Assembly: GCA_023429685.1 (NCBI GenBank)
Contig: JAEZDF010000059.1
Span: 1 to 21,994, forward strand
Reading direction: 5' to 3'
DNA: 21,994 nucleotides
Source: Bacillota bacterium
GTDB taxonomy: Bacteria; Bacillota; Clostridia; Oscillospirales; Ruminococcaceae
The position numbers and the translations under genes were made by a program. The notes beneath the pieces were generated by a model, which was not told the origin of the DNA, did not search any database, and saw only the letters and a program-made list of their open reading frames with translations. This document shows, piece by piece, positions 1-5,699 of the stretch. Every line of letters starts with the position of its first letter. Positions within the stretch are counted from its first letter, which is position 1.

Positions 1-1
1 T

Positions 2-127
2 GTTCGGGAGGAAGACCAGCAAAACCCCGCGATTCTTGCCCTTGTAAAGGCTTTACAATCGGACGAAACGCGCAAGTTTATTGAAGAAAAGTACAACGGA
101 GCGGTTATCCCCGCAAAACTGAGCTAA
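2..127 (+). CDS. metQ: C-terminal end of MetQ-like methionine-binding lipoprotein (partial)
   Basis: Only the last 41 codons and the stop are inside the window. The peptide runs from VREEDQQNPA through ALVKALQSDETRKFIEEKY to a short GAVIPAKLS-type tail. This is the usual C-terminal shape of NLPA/MetQ lipoproteins, the solute-binding part of the MetNIQ D/L-methionine importer. The family assignment rests on this tail alone. The gene must start upstream of base 1, probably behind metN and metI. A strong terminator follows 24 bases after the stop. The genes downstream make cysteine from methionine-derived homocysteine, which fits a methionine uptake role. Alternative: another NLPA-family protein with a different ligand. 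Confidence 0.7.
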   Translation, partial: VREEDQQNPAILALVKALQSDETRKFIEEKYNGAVIPAKLS

Positions 128-151
128 ACAATCAAAATCTTTAGTCCCGGC

Positions 152-187
152 GGAGCTGTTGCAGCACCCGCAGCAACAGCTCCTTTT
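152..187 (+). terminator. Rho-independent terminator after metQ-like gene
   Basis: A perfect 11-bp stem pairs GGAGCTGTTGC (152-162) with GCAACAGCTCC (173-183) and is followed by TTTT. It separates the metQ-like gene from the leader-mccBA unit. Confidence 0.85.
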
Positions 188-286
188 AGTAAAAAGTTAA
201 TTTTAAACAGAAATTCACAACAAAAGAAAGGCAAATAAAGTATAGTAAGCATATATATATTATATAAATTAAAAAGGAGAATTACA

Positions 287-442
287 GTGAACACCTATTT
301 TGTTCGGGAAAGCAATCAGCAATCAGTAGCGCGACCTCCGCATAAAAACGATGGGGATTGTTGTCGCTGTTGTACGCGGTACGATGAGAATCCGAACACT
401 AGGCTGTTCAATATCAAATTAACTTATAACGTCTATGAATAA
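287..442 (+). CDS. Cys-codon-rich leader peptide upstream of mccBA (51 aa)
   Basis: A short reading frame starts at GTG 287 behind an AAGGAG ribosome site at 275-279 (7-base spacing) and ends at TAA 440-442. Codons 25-29 (359-373) read Cys-Cys-Arg-Cys-Cys (TGT TGT CGC TGT TGT). The peptide has no signal peptide, membrane segment or recognised domain. I read it as a regulatory leader rather than a functional protein. The stop codon lies one base before the antiterminator strand of a downstream attenuator (450-460), so the ribosome position on this frame would decide which RNA structure forms. Shortage of Cys-tRNA would stall ribosomes at codons 25-29 and free the antiterminator. The alternative is a small metal-binding protein using the CCxCC cluster, but the RNA geometry favours a leader. 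Confidence 0.75.
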   Translation: MNTYFVRESNQQSVARPPHKNDGDCCRCCTRYDENPNTRLFNIKLTYNVYE

Positions 443-449
443 TCTTCGT

Positions 450-605
450 AAAGACCAAGAATGCAAACTTTTACTCGATTTTATTCGGACATTATGAAAG
501 CTAATTTGCTCTGTTTACGATAGAAGAAGGATATCACAGTTGTTTGTAAAACCGCTTTTGGTCTTTGGCTCTTGTAGAGGATGATTTAAGACGAAGGCGT
601 TTTTT
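450..605 (+). promoter_or_regulatory. Transcription attenuator (antiterminator/terminator switch) before mccB
   Basis: Two exclusive RNA pairings are visible. Terminator: 553-565 pairs with 588-599 (12 pairs, two of them G-U, one bulged G at 561), followed by six T at 600-605. Antiterminator: AAAGACCAAGA at 450-460 pairs with 556-566 (11 pairs, one G-U), which uses most of the terminator's 5' arm. The leader stop codon (440-442) is so close that a terminating ribosome would cover 450-457 and allow the terminator to form. A ribosome stalled at the Cys codons (359-373) would not reach it. The logic resembles trp/his attenuation but with cysteine as the sensed amino acid. The pairing is seen in the sequence; the regulation is inferred. 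Confidence 0.7.
553..605 (+). terminator. Attenuator terminator upstream of mccB
   Basis: Stem CGCTTTTG-(G)-TCTT / AAGACGAAGGCG followed directly by TTTTTT. The loop of about 22 bases contains a small CTC/GAG hairpin. It ends 30 bases before the mccB start codon, so read-through is needed for mccBA transcription from any promoter upstream of the leader. Confidence 0.7.
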
Positions 606-635
606 ATTATTTAACGTTAGGGAGGAAAAGAAGTT

Positions 636-1793
636 TTGAAACACTATACATACATCGAATCGGCGCTGGTTCACGGCGGAATCTATGGGGATGAGCGCAC
701 CGGGGCAGTCAATACTCCGATATACCAGACCTCCACCTACATGCAGGATGGGTTGGGGAAAAACAGGGGCTATGAATACTCCCGTACGGGCAATCCAACC
801 AGAGAGGCACTGGAAGCCTTGATTGCCGAGCTGGAAAACGGAGCGGCAGGCTTTGCGTTTGCTTCGGGCATGGCGGCGACTACCGCGGTGCTCAGTCTAT
901 TCCAAAGCGGTGACCGTATTGTGCTCTCCAGCAATGTTTACGGGGGAACCTTCCGCGTGCTGGATAAAGTATTTAAGCATTTTGGTTTTACCTATACCAT
1001 TGCAGACACCACCGATCTCGCGGCACTTGAAGAGGCACTCACGCCGGACGTGAAGGCCGTATTGGTCGAGAGCCCCGCCAATCCCCTTTTGACCGTCACA
1101 GACATCGCGGCTGTCGCCGCACTGGCAAAAAGCAAGAATGCGCTTTTGATAGTAGATAACACCTTTATGACGCCCTATATCCAACGCCCATTGGAGCTTG
1201 GTGCTGATATTGTTGTTCATTCTGCCACAAAGTACTTAGGTGGGCACAGCGACCTGATTGCGGGACTTGCGATAGTCAAGACAAAGGAACTTGCAGAGCG
1301 TCTGCACTTTATTCAAAACGCGACAGGCGGCGTGCTACAGCCCTTTGATTCGTTTTTGCTTATTCGCAGCATAAAAACATTAGGCATCCGAATGGATCGA
1401 CATGTAGAGAATGCGGAGAATCTCGCGGCGCTTCTCCAGAAGAACGAAGCGGTAAAAGCCGTATATTACCCCGGACTTGTTCATTCGCAAGGGTACGATG
1501 TGAACAGCAAACAGGCAAAAAACGGTGGCGCGATGATCTCGTTTGAACTCAAAGAGGGCTACGAGATACATAAGTTTTTTGAAGGATTGCGGTTGATTGC
1601 GTTGGCGGAAAGTCTGGGTGGCGTGGAGTCGCTTGTTTGTCATCCCGCCAGCATGACCCATGCGTCGATACCTATAGAAATACGCGAAAAGGTAGGCATC
1701 ACACAGGGGTTAATTCGGCTTTCGGTGGGCATAGAAAACGTACAGGATCTGGCAAAGGACTTACTGACAGCAATTGAGGGGGCAAAGCTATGA
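636..1793 (+). CDS. mccB: Cystathionine gamma-lyase / homocysteine gamma-lyase (MccB)
   Basis: A PLP enzyme of the Cys/Met metabolism family, 385 residues, the usual length. Landmarks are YEYSRTGNPT (about 46-55), the SGMAATTAV segment (78-86), VDNTF (173-177), and the PLP-binding Lys199 in HSATKYLGGHSD. The closing ESLGGVESLVCHPASMTHA stretch is typical of the gamma-lyase/gamma-synthase branch. From memory it closely resembles B. subtilis MccB (YrhB), which cleaves cystathionine to cysteine in reverse transsulfuration. The start is TTG at 636, chosen because AGGGAGG (619-625) sits 10 bases upstream. The gene lies behind the Cys-leader attenuator and overlaps mccA by the ATGA at 1790-1793. 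The pair should make cysteine from homocysteine plus O-acetylserine. Cystathionine gamma-synthase is the main alternative, since family members are hard to separate by sequence. Confidence 0.88.
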   Translation: MKHYTYIESALVHGGIYGDERTGAVNTPIYQTSTYMQDGLGKNRGYEYSRTGNPTREALEALIAELENGAAGFAFASGMAATTAVLSLFQSGDRIVLSSNVYGGTFRVLDKVFKHFGFTYTIADTTDLAALEEALTPDVKAVLVESPANPLLTVTDIAAVAALAKSKNALLIVDNTFMTPYIQRPLELGADIVVHSATKYLGGHSDLIAGLAIVKTKELAERLHFIQNATGGVLQPFDSFLLIRSIKTLGIRMDRHVENAENLAALLQKNEAVKAVYYPGLVHSQGYDVNSKQAKNGGAMISFELKEGYEIHKFFEGLRLIALAESLGGVESLVCHPASMTHASIPIEIREKVGITQGLIRLSVGIENVQDLAKDLLTAIEGAKL

Positions 1794-2701
1794 GTATGTA
1801 TGGCTCCATGCAGGAGCTGATTGGGAACACACCGCTTGTCAGGCTGCCGAGCCTTGGATTCCCCGAGGAACTAAAGGTCTACGCAAAGCTTGAGCTGTAT
1901 AACCCTGCGGGGAGCGTTAAGGATCGCATCGGAAAGTATATGATTGAGGACGCGGAGCAGCGCGGAGATTTAAAGCCGGGGTATACCATTATTGAGGCGA
2001 CGGCCGGCAATACCGGGCTTGGCATCGCATTTGCGGCACTCAACCGGGGCTATCGTCTTATCTTTACAGTGCCAACTAAATTTTCTGAAGAAAAACAAAC
2101 CTTACTGCGCGCGTTGGGTGCGGAAATTATCAACACCCCGTTGGAGGACGGGATGCTCGGAGCAGCAAAAAAGGCGGAAGAGCTCCGAACTCAAATTCCA
2201 AATTCTATAACGCTGGAGCAGTTTAAGAACAAAAGCAATCCCAAGGCGCATTACGAAACCACGGGTCCCGAAATCTATCGAGATTTAAACGGCAATATCG
2301 ATTATTTGGTTGCGGGTGCCGGAAGCGGGGGAACCTTTTCGGGCGTTATGCAATATCTCAAAGAGAAAAACCCCAAAATTCAAGGCGTTTTGGCAGACCC
2401 TTACGGCTCGACGATTGGCGGTGGGGAGCATGCCGACTATGAAATTGAAGGCATCGGTAATGATTTTATCGCAGATACCATGGATATGAGCATGGTAGAT
2501 CGGGTGATTAAGGTCAGCGATGCAGAAGCCTTTGAGCAGGTTCGACACCTGGCTAAAACAGAGGGGATATTTGCTGGGTCCTCTTCTGGGGCAGCTTTAG
2601 CTGCAGTAGTCAAACTAGCACAGACCGTTCATCTTGGAACTGTCGTGGTTATCATCCCCGACAGAGGAGACCGTTATTTCAGCAAGCATATTTTTGGTTG
2701 A
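1790..2701 (+). CDS. mccA: O-acetylserine-dependent cystathionine beta-synthase (MccA / CysK family)
   Basis: A beta-family PLP enzyme of 303 residues. The N-terminus carries the IGNTPLVRL motif, then YNPAGSVKDR with the PLP-binding Lys44. Next come EATAGNTGLGIA (69-80), where ordinary cysteine synthases have EPTSGNTG, a Gly-rich AGAGSGGTFSG phosphate-binding loop, and a C-terminal FAGSSSGAALAA segment. The TAGNTG and VPTKFSEEKQ features match what I recall of B. subtilis MccA (YrhA). That enzyme condenses homocysteine with O-acetylserine to cystathionine, which MccB then cleaves to cysteine. ATG 1790 overlaps the mccB stop (ATGA), so the two are translationally coupled. There is no clear terminator after the stop before the next promoter at 2756. 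A plain O-acetylserine sulfhydrylase is possible but less likely given the partner gene. Confidence 0.87.
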   Translation: MSMYGSMQELIGNTPLVRLPSLGFPEELKVYAKLELYNPAGSVKDRIGKYMIEDAEQRGDLKPGYTIIEATAGNTGLGIAFAALNRGYRLIFTVPTKFSEEKQTLLRALGAEIINTPLEDGMLGAAKKAEELRTQIPNSITLEQFKNKSNPKAHYETTGPEIYRDLNGNIDYLVAGAGSGGTFSGVMQYLKEKNPKIQGVLADPYGSTIGGGEHADYEIEGIGNDFIADTMDMSMVDRVIKVSDAEAFEQVRHLAKTEGIFAGSSSGAALAAVVKLAQTVHLGTVVVIIPDRGDRYFSKHIFG

Positions 2702-2755
2702 CATACCAAACGAAAATAGTGCCGTATGTTGAAAAGTCTATATAAAATTCCACAA

Positions 2756-2784
2756 TTGACTTTTCATAGTAATGGTGCTACTAT
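2756..2784 (+). promoter_or_regulatory. Sigma-A-type promoter for the nitrogenase-like operon
   Basis: TTGACT (2756-2761), a 17-base spacer, then TACTAT (2779-2784). Transcription would begin near 2791, about 55 bases before the second Cys-rich leader. Two inverted repeats are nested in the promoter. GAAAAGTC (2731-2738) pairs with GACTTTTC (2758-2765) over the -35 box. ATAGTA (2766-2771) pairs with TACTAT (2779-2784) over the -10 box. Both are possible repressor sites; the regulator is unknown. Confidence 0.7.
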
Positions 2785-2790
2785 TTTACC

Positions 2791-2823
2791 ATATTAAACA
2801 TATTATTTTTATATGTTTAATAT
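2791..2823 (+). repeat. 13-bp perfect inverted repeat at the predicted transcript 5' end
   Basis: ATATTAAACATAT (2791-2803) and ATATGTTTAATAT (2811-2823) are perfect inverted copies separated by 7 bases. The repeat begins about where transcription should start. It could be an operator in DNA or a 5' stabilising hairpin in the mRNA. It has no T-tract, so it is not a terminator. Confidence 0.75.
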
Positions 2824-2845
2824 GAATAAGAAGGCGGGTTTTTAT

Positions 2846-2965
2846 ATGCGTACAGATTATGCTCTTACAGTGAACGAAATGTGCCGCGCAGACTTCATGT
2901 GCATGTGTATGATGCGCATGTGTTGTTGCGTCAAATTCTGTATACCACACAAGATGTCCGCATAA
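2846..2965 (+). CDS. Cys/Met-rich leader peptide of the nitrogenase-like operon (39 aa)
   Basis: A short frame from ATG 2846 to TAA 2963-2965, with a weak GAAGGCGG ribosome site about 10 bases upstream. It encodes 7 Cys and 8 Met in 39 residues. The core FMCMCMMRMCCC (residues 17-28) contains three consecutive Cys codons at 2921-2929. There is no signal peptide or known domain. It sits between a good promoter (2756-2784) and a strong terminator (2984-3021), the classical arrangement of an attenuator leader. It most likely senses charged tRNA-Cys, and possibly tRNA-Met as well. It shares the Cys-run design with the 287-442 leader but no other obvious sequence. An alternative is a small thiol-rich metal-binding peptide. 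Confidence 0.75.
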   Translation: MRTDYALTVNEMCRADFMCMCMMRMCCCVKFCIPHKMSA

Positions 2966-2983
2966 AATTTTTGTGTCTGTGTT

Positions 2984-3021
2984 AAGCACAGTCCGAAATT
3001 TTCGGACTGTGCTTATTTTAT
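2984..3021 (+). terminator. Attenuator-type terminator after leader 2
   Basis: AAGCACAGTCCGA (2984-2996) pairs perfectly with TCGGACTGTGCTT (3002-3014), and ATTTTATT follows. It lies 18 bases after the leader stop and 102 bases before the first structural gene, so it would cut off the whole operon unless bypassed. A competing hairpin, CTGTG (2977-2981) with CACAG (2987-2991), takes part of the 5' arm. A GTCCG copy in the leader's end (2956-2960) could pair with the 3' arm. Confidence 0.85.
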
Positions 3022-3116
3022 TCCATTGAAAGGAAACAACAAGTTTTGTGTTTACGATCCTGAAACACAATTTCAGCTACGCCGAAACCACATAACAGAA
3101 AGGAATGACATTTTGT

Positions 3117-3662
3117 ATGAAAAACCGTGTGATTTCAGGAGTTTTGTTCGTTGTTCTCGGTCTCTTAATTGCAGTAGGTCCTCAGATAATCTTCCCAATT
3201 TGCGGGGTACGCACCACAGAGAGCGAAACAATGCAGGATACGCCAAACCCCAAGATGAGCATGGGAAACGAAAGTACCGAGAACATGGGCGGGGGAGCCG
3301 CGATGAGTTCTCCGATGAAGTGCCACTGGACGGGGCGTGCGGAAATTGGCGTGGGTGCACTAATCGTCTTAGGTGGGCTGTTGCTACTTTTGCTGCGCAA
3401 CAGACAGGCGCGCTTTGGTTTAACCCTTGCGCTCGGGCTTAACGGTATTTTGGCGCTCCTTATCCCCACAGTCTTGATTGGAGTATGCGGCAGTACACGT
3501 ATGGATTGTCATACTCTCACGCTACCTGCTTTAACAATTGCAAGTGGTTTTGTAATCGTCGCCTCTGTAATCAATGCGGCCTACCTGCACAAAGTCGACA
3601 AGGAGGAACACTCAAAGAATGAAGAGAAAGCCGTTGACGACAAGCCGGCTATCGGGGTATAG
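3117..3662 (+). CDS. DUF4418-like four-TM membrane protein with Met-rich loop
   Basis: A 181-residue membrane protein with four hydrophobic segments at about 5-27, 75-93, 101-124 and 135-157. A long external loop (28-74) carries seven Met and the motif MKCHWTGRAE (67-76). Cys residues at 29, 69, 124 and 131 all lie near membrane borders and could form disulfides or bind metal. The CHWTGRAE motif and topology match what I recall of DUF4418 proteins, which have no settled function. ATG 3117 is preferred over ATG 3105 because the GAAAGGA site at 3098-3104 leaves a 12-base spacing to 3117 and none to 3105. The gene overlaps the next one by 44 bases and is first in the operon after the attenuator. 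It is probably a partner of the permease/ATPase pair that follows. Confidence 0.72.
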   Translation: MKNRVISGVLFVVLGLLIAVGPQIIFPICGVRTTESETMQDTPNPKMSMGNESTENMGGGAAMSSPMKCHWTGRAEIGVGALIVLGGLLLLLLRNRQARFGLTLALGLNGILALLIPTVLIGVCGSTRMDCHTLTLPALTIASGFVIVASVINAAYLHKVDKEEHSKNEEKAVDDKPAIGV

Positions 3663-4839
3663 CCTGCGGGGAAATCCATTTCGCACAGCCGGACTTATTT
3701 TCGTTGTGAGTATTCTGTCCTTTACCCTTTTTGGGGGCTCGGTACTGTCACACAGCTTGAAAAACGGGCTGGGTAGCTTAAAGGAACGCATGGGTGCAGA
3801 CATTGCGGTTGTACCACTTGAGCATGAAGCGGAGTACGAGGGGATTATTCTGTCGGGAGAGCCCAGTCGGTTTTACTTTGATAAGAGCATTGAAAACCAG
3901 CTTGCGCAGATAGAAGGGGTGAACCGGGTTACCTCCCAATTCTATATATCAACCCTGTCGGCAGCCTGCTGTTCGGTTCCCGTTCAGGTAATTGGGTTTG
4001 ACCCCGATACCGATTTTGTGGTGCATCCGTGGATTTCGAAAGTCTACGATAAGGAAATTGACGACGGTCAGTTGGTTGTGGGCAGCGATATTATAGTAAA
4101 CGAGACGAAAACGCTCACGTTCTTTAACAAAACATATGCGGTTGTTGCACAGTTAGAGGAAACATCTACTGGCATGGATTACTCGGTATACGCAAACATG
4201 CAGACAGTCCGTTCCCTGGTAGAGGGGGCGCGTGAGGTTGGCATGAACCTGAGTGTGGATGTTTATGACGCGGATATGGATCAGTCCATCTCCACCGTGC
4301 TTGTAAAAATCAGTAGTGATTACGACGTCGAGACGGTAACCACCAACATCCGCCGTCAGATTTCGGGAATCGGAGTGGTTCAATCAAAGAGCATCTTTAC
4401 GTCGATTTCGAACAATCTTGATGTACTGCAAGCCTTTATCAACACGCTTACTGCGGTGCTCTGGGTTGTTGCCGTTCTTGTGTTGGCTGTAATATTCTCT
4501 GTGATTTTTAACGGCAGAAAAAAAGAGTTTGCCCTGCTTCGAACATTGGGAGCGACGAGGGGAAAGCTGGTGCGGATTGTTCTGGCAGAAGCGTTACTCA
4601 TCAGCGTGGCTGGCGGTGTTTTGGGAACGGCACTGTCATCAATGGTTGTTATTCCGTTCAGCACAAAAATAGGTGAAACGTTAAACCTACCGTACCTTCT
4701 GCCTGCCGCGGGCTCTGTTGTTTGCTTAGCAGCTAACAGTCTCGTGCTTTCCTTTGCTGTGGGACCAATCGCGGCTGCCTACTCCGCGGTCAAAATTGGT
4801 AGAGCCCAAACCTATGTCGCATTGCGAGAAGGGGAATAA
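3619..4839 (+). CDS. MacB/FtsX-type ABC transporter permease
   Basis: A 406-residue protein with the FtsX/MacB layout. It has one N-terminal TM segment (about 22-44), a large extracytoplasmic domain (about 45-270), and three C-terminal TM segments (about 273-297, 320-345, 362-390). Between TM2 and TM3 is the FALLRTLGATRGKL coupling-type loop typical of FtsX permeases. The external domain has adjacent Cys at 117-118 in SAACCSVPVQ. ATG 3619 is chosen because AAGGAGG (3600-3606) precedes it by 12 bases; the upstream extension in frame would lie inside the previous gene. Such permeases work as dimers with a LolD/MacB-type ATPase, here the next gene. They usually move lipoproteins, peptides or act as mechanotransmitters. 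The cargo cannot be told from sequence. Confidence 0.83.
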   Translation: MKRKPLTTSRLSGYSLRGNPFRTAGLIFVVSILSFTLFGGSVLSHSLKNGLGSLKERMGADIAVVPLEHEAEYEGIILSGEPSRFYFDKSIENQLAQIEGVNRVTSQFYISTLSAACCSVPVQVIGFDPDTDFVVHPWISKVYDKEIDDGQLVVGSDIIVNETKTLTFFNKTYAVVAQLEETSTGMDYSVYANMQTVRSLVEGAREVGMNLSVDVYDADMDQSISTVLVKISSDYDVETVTTNIRRQISGIGVVQSKSIFTSISNNLDVLQAFINTLTAVLWVVAVLVLAVIFSVIFNGRKKEFALLRTLGATRGKLVRIVLAEALLISVAGGVLGTALSSMVVIPFSTKIGETLNLPYLLPAAGSVVCLAANSLVLSFAVGPIAAAYSAVKIGRAQTYVALREGE

Positions 4840-4915
4840 CAAAAAAACCTTGTTGCTTGCCGCAGTTCACATCCCAATCAATACGCCGCCTTACAGCGGG
4901 GAAACGGAGCCTGTT

Positions 4916-5584
4916 ATGCCAATCGAGCTAAAGAATCTAACAAAGGAATACAAGCGGGGAGAAACCGTGTTTAAAGCAGTAGATGGTGTAAACCTTGTCG
5001 TTAATAAGGGCGATTTTATCAACATCATCGGGCGATCCGGCAGCGGTAAAAGCACCTTGCTCAATTTGATTGCAGGGCTTCTTACCCCTACGTCAGGCAG
5101 CGTTGAGGTTGAGAATCAGGATATTGCCGCGTGGGATGACAAGGCGGTGTCCGCATACAGAAACACAAAAATCGGCCACATCCCTCAGGGACAGAGTACG
5201 CTCGGCAACTTGACGGTGCTTGATAACGTTCGATTACCCTATTACCTACAAAAAAGAAACGGAAGCTCGCAGGAGCGGGCGTTGTCTCTGCTCAAGCAGA
5301 CAGGGATTGCACATCTGGCGGACGCCTACCCTCGGCATCTATCCGGCGGGGAGCTCAAGCGGGTTGCGATAGCAAGGGCACTCGTCAATAAACCGGATTA
5401 TATCATCGCCGACGAGCCAACGGGCGATTTGGATGTTCAGACGACGACCGAAATCATGAAGTTGTTCAGACAAATCGCACAAAATAAAACGGCGGTTATG
5501 ATGGTCACACACGAGCTTGATGTTTTGGAGTACGGCAGCCGTACACTAATCATGGATTCAGGTGTTTTAAGCGAGCGCACTTAG
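4916..5584 (+). CDS. ABC transporter ATP-binding protein, LolD/MacB type
   Basis: A complete single nucleotide-binding domain of 222 residues. Walker A is GRSGSGKS (39-46), the Q-loop region reads HIPQGQSTLG, the signature is LSGGELKR, Walker B is YIIADEPTGDLD and the H-loop is VTHELD. The EPTGDLD sequence is usual in the LolD/MacB/SalX group that pairs with FtsX-like permeases, so it should energise the preceding gene. ATG 4916 is preferred: ACGGAGC lies just upstream and MPIELKNLTKEY is the usual N-terminus. The frame stays open further upstream and could give a 35-residue extension from ATG 4814, which would overlap the permease end. The 115 bases to the next gene hold no convincing promoter or terminator, so co-transcription with the nitrogenase-like genes is likely. 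Confidence 0.87.
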   Translation: MPIELKNLTKEYKRGETVFKAVDGVNLVVNKGDFINIIGRSGSGKSTLLNLIAGLLTPTSGSVEVENQDIAAWDDKAVSAYRNTKIGHIPQGQSTLGNLTVLDNVRLPYYLQKRNGSSQERALSLLKQTGIAHLADAYPRHLSGGELKRVAIARALVNKPDYIIADEPTGDLDVQTTTEIMKLFRQIAQNKTAVMMVTHELDVLEYGSRTLIMDSGVLSERT

Positions 5585-5699
5585 CACTCATGCCGAGCAC
5601 AAACAGCCAGTTCATAAATTGATGACAAAAGCAGCTAGAATCTGACCGATTTGCACATCAAATGGTTGGTATCGAATTTATTATAATCAGGGGGATAGT

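Noticed and set aside
2..331. Similarity between the metQ tail (VREEDQQNPA) and leader 1 (VRESNQQSVA)
   Set aside because: Six matching residues of ten and 18 of 30 bases do not extend beyond this stretch, so coincidence is more likely than duplication.
5651..5687. TATAAT (5682-5687) just before the NifD-like gene as a separate promoter
   Set aside because: No -35 box lies at the right distance and the start site would be only a few bases before the start codon, within the ribosome site.
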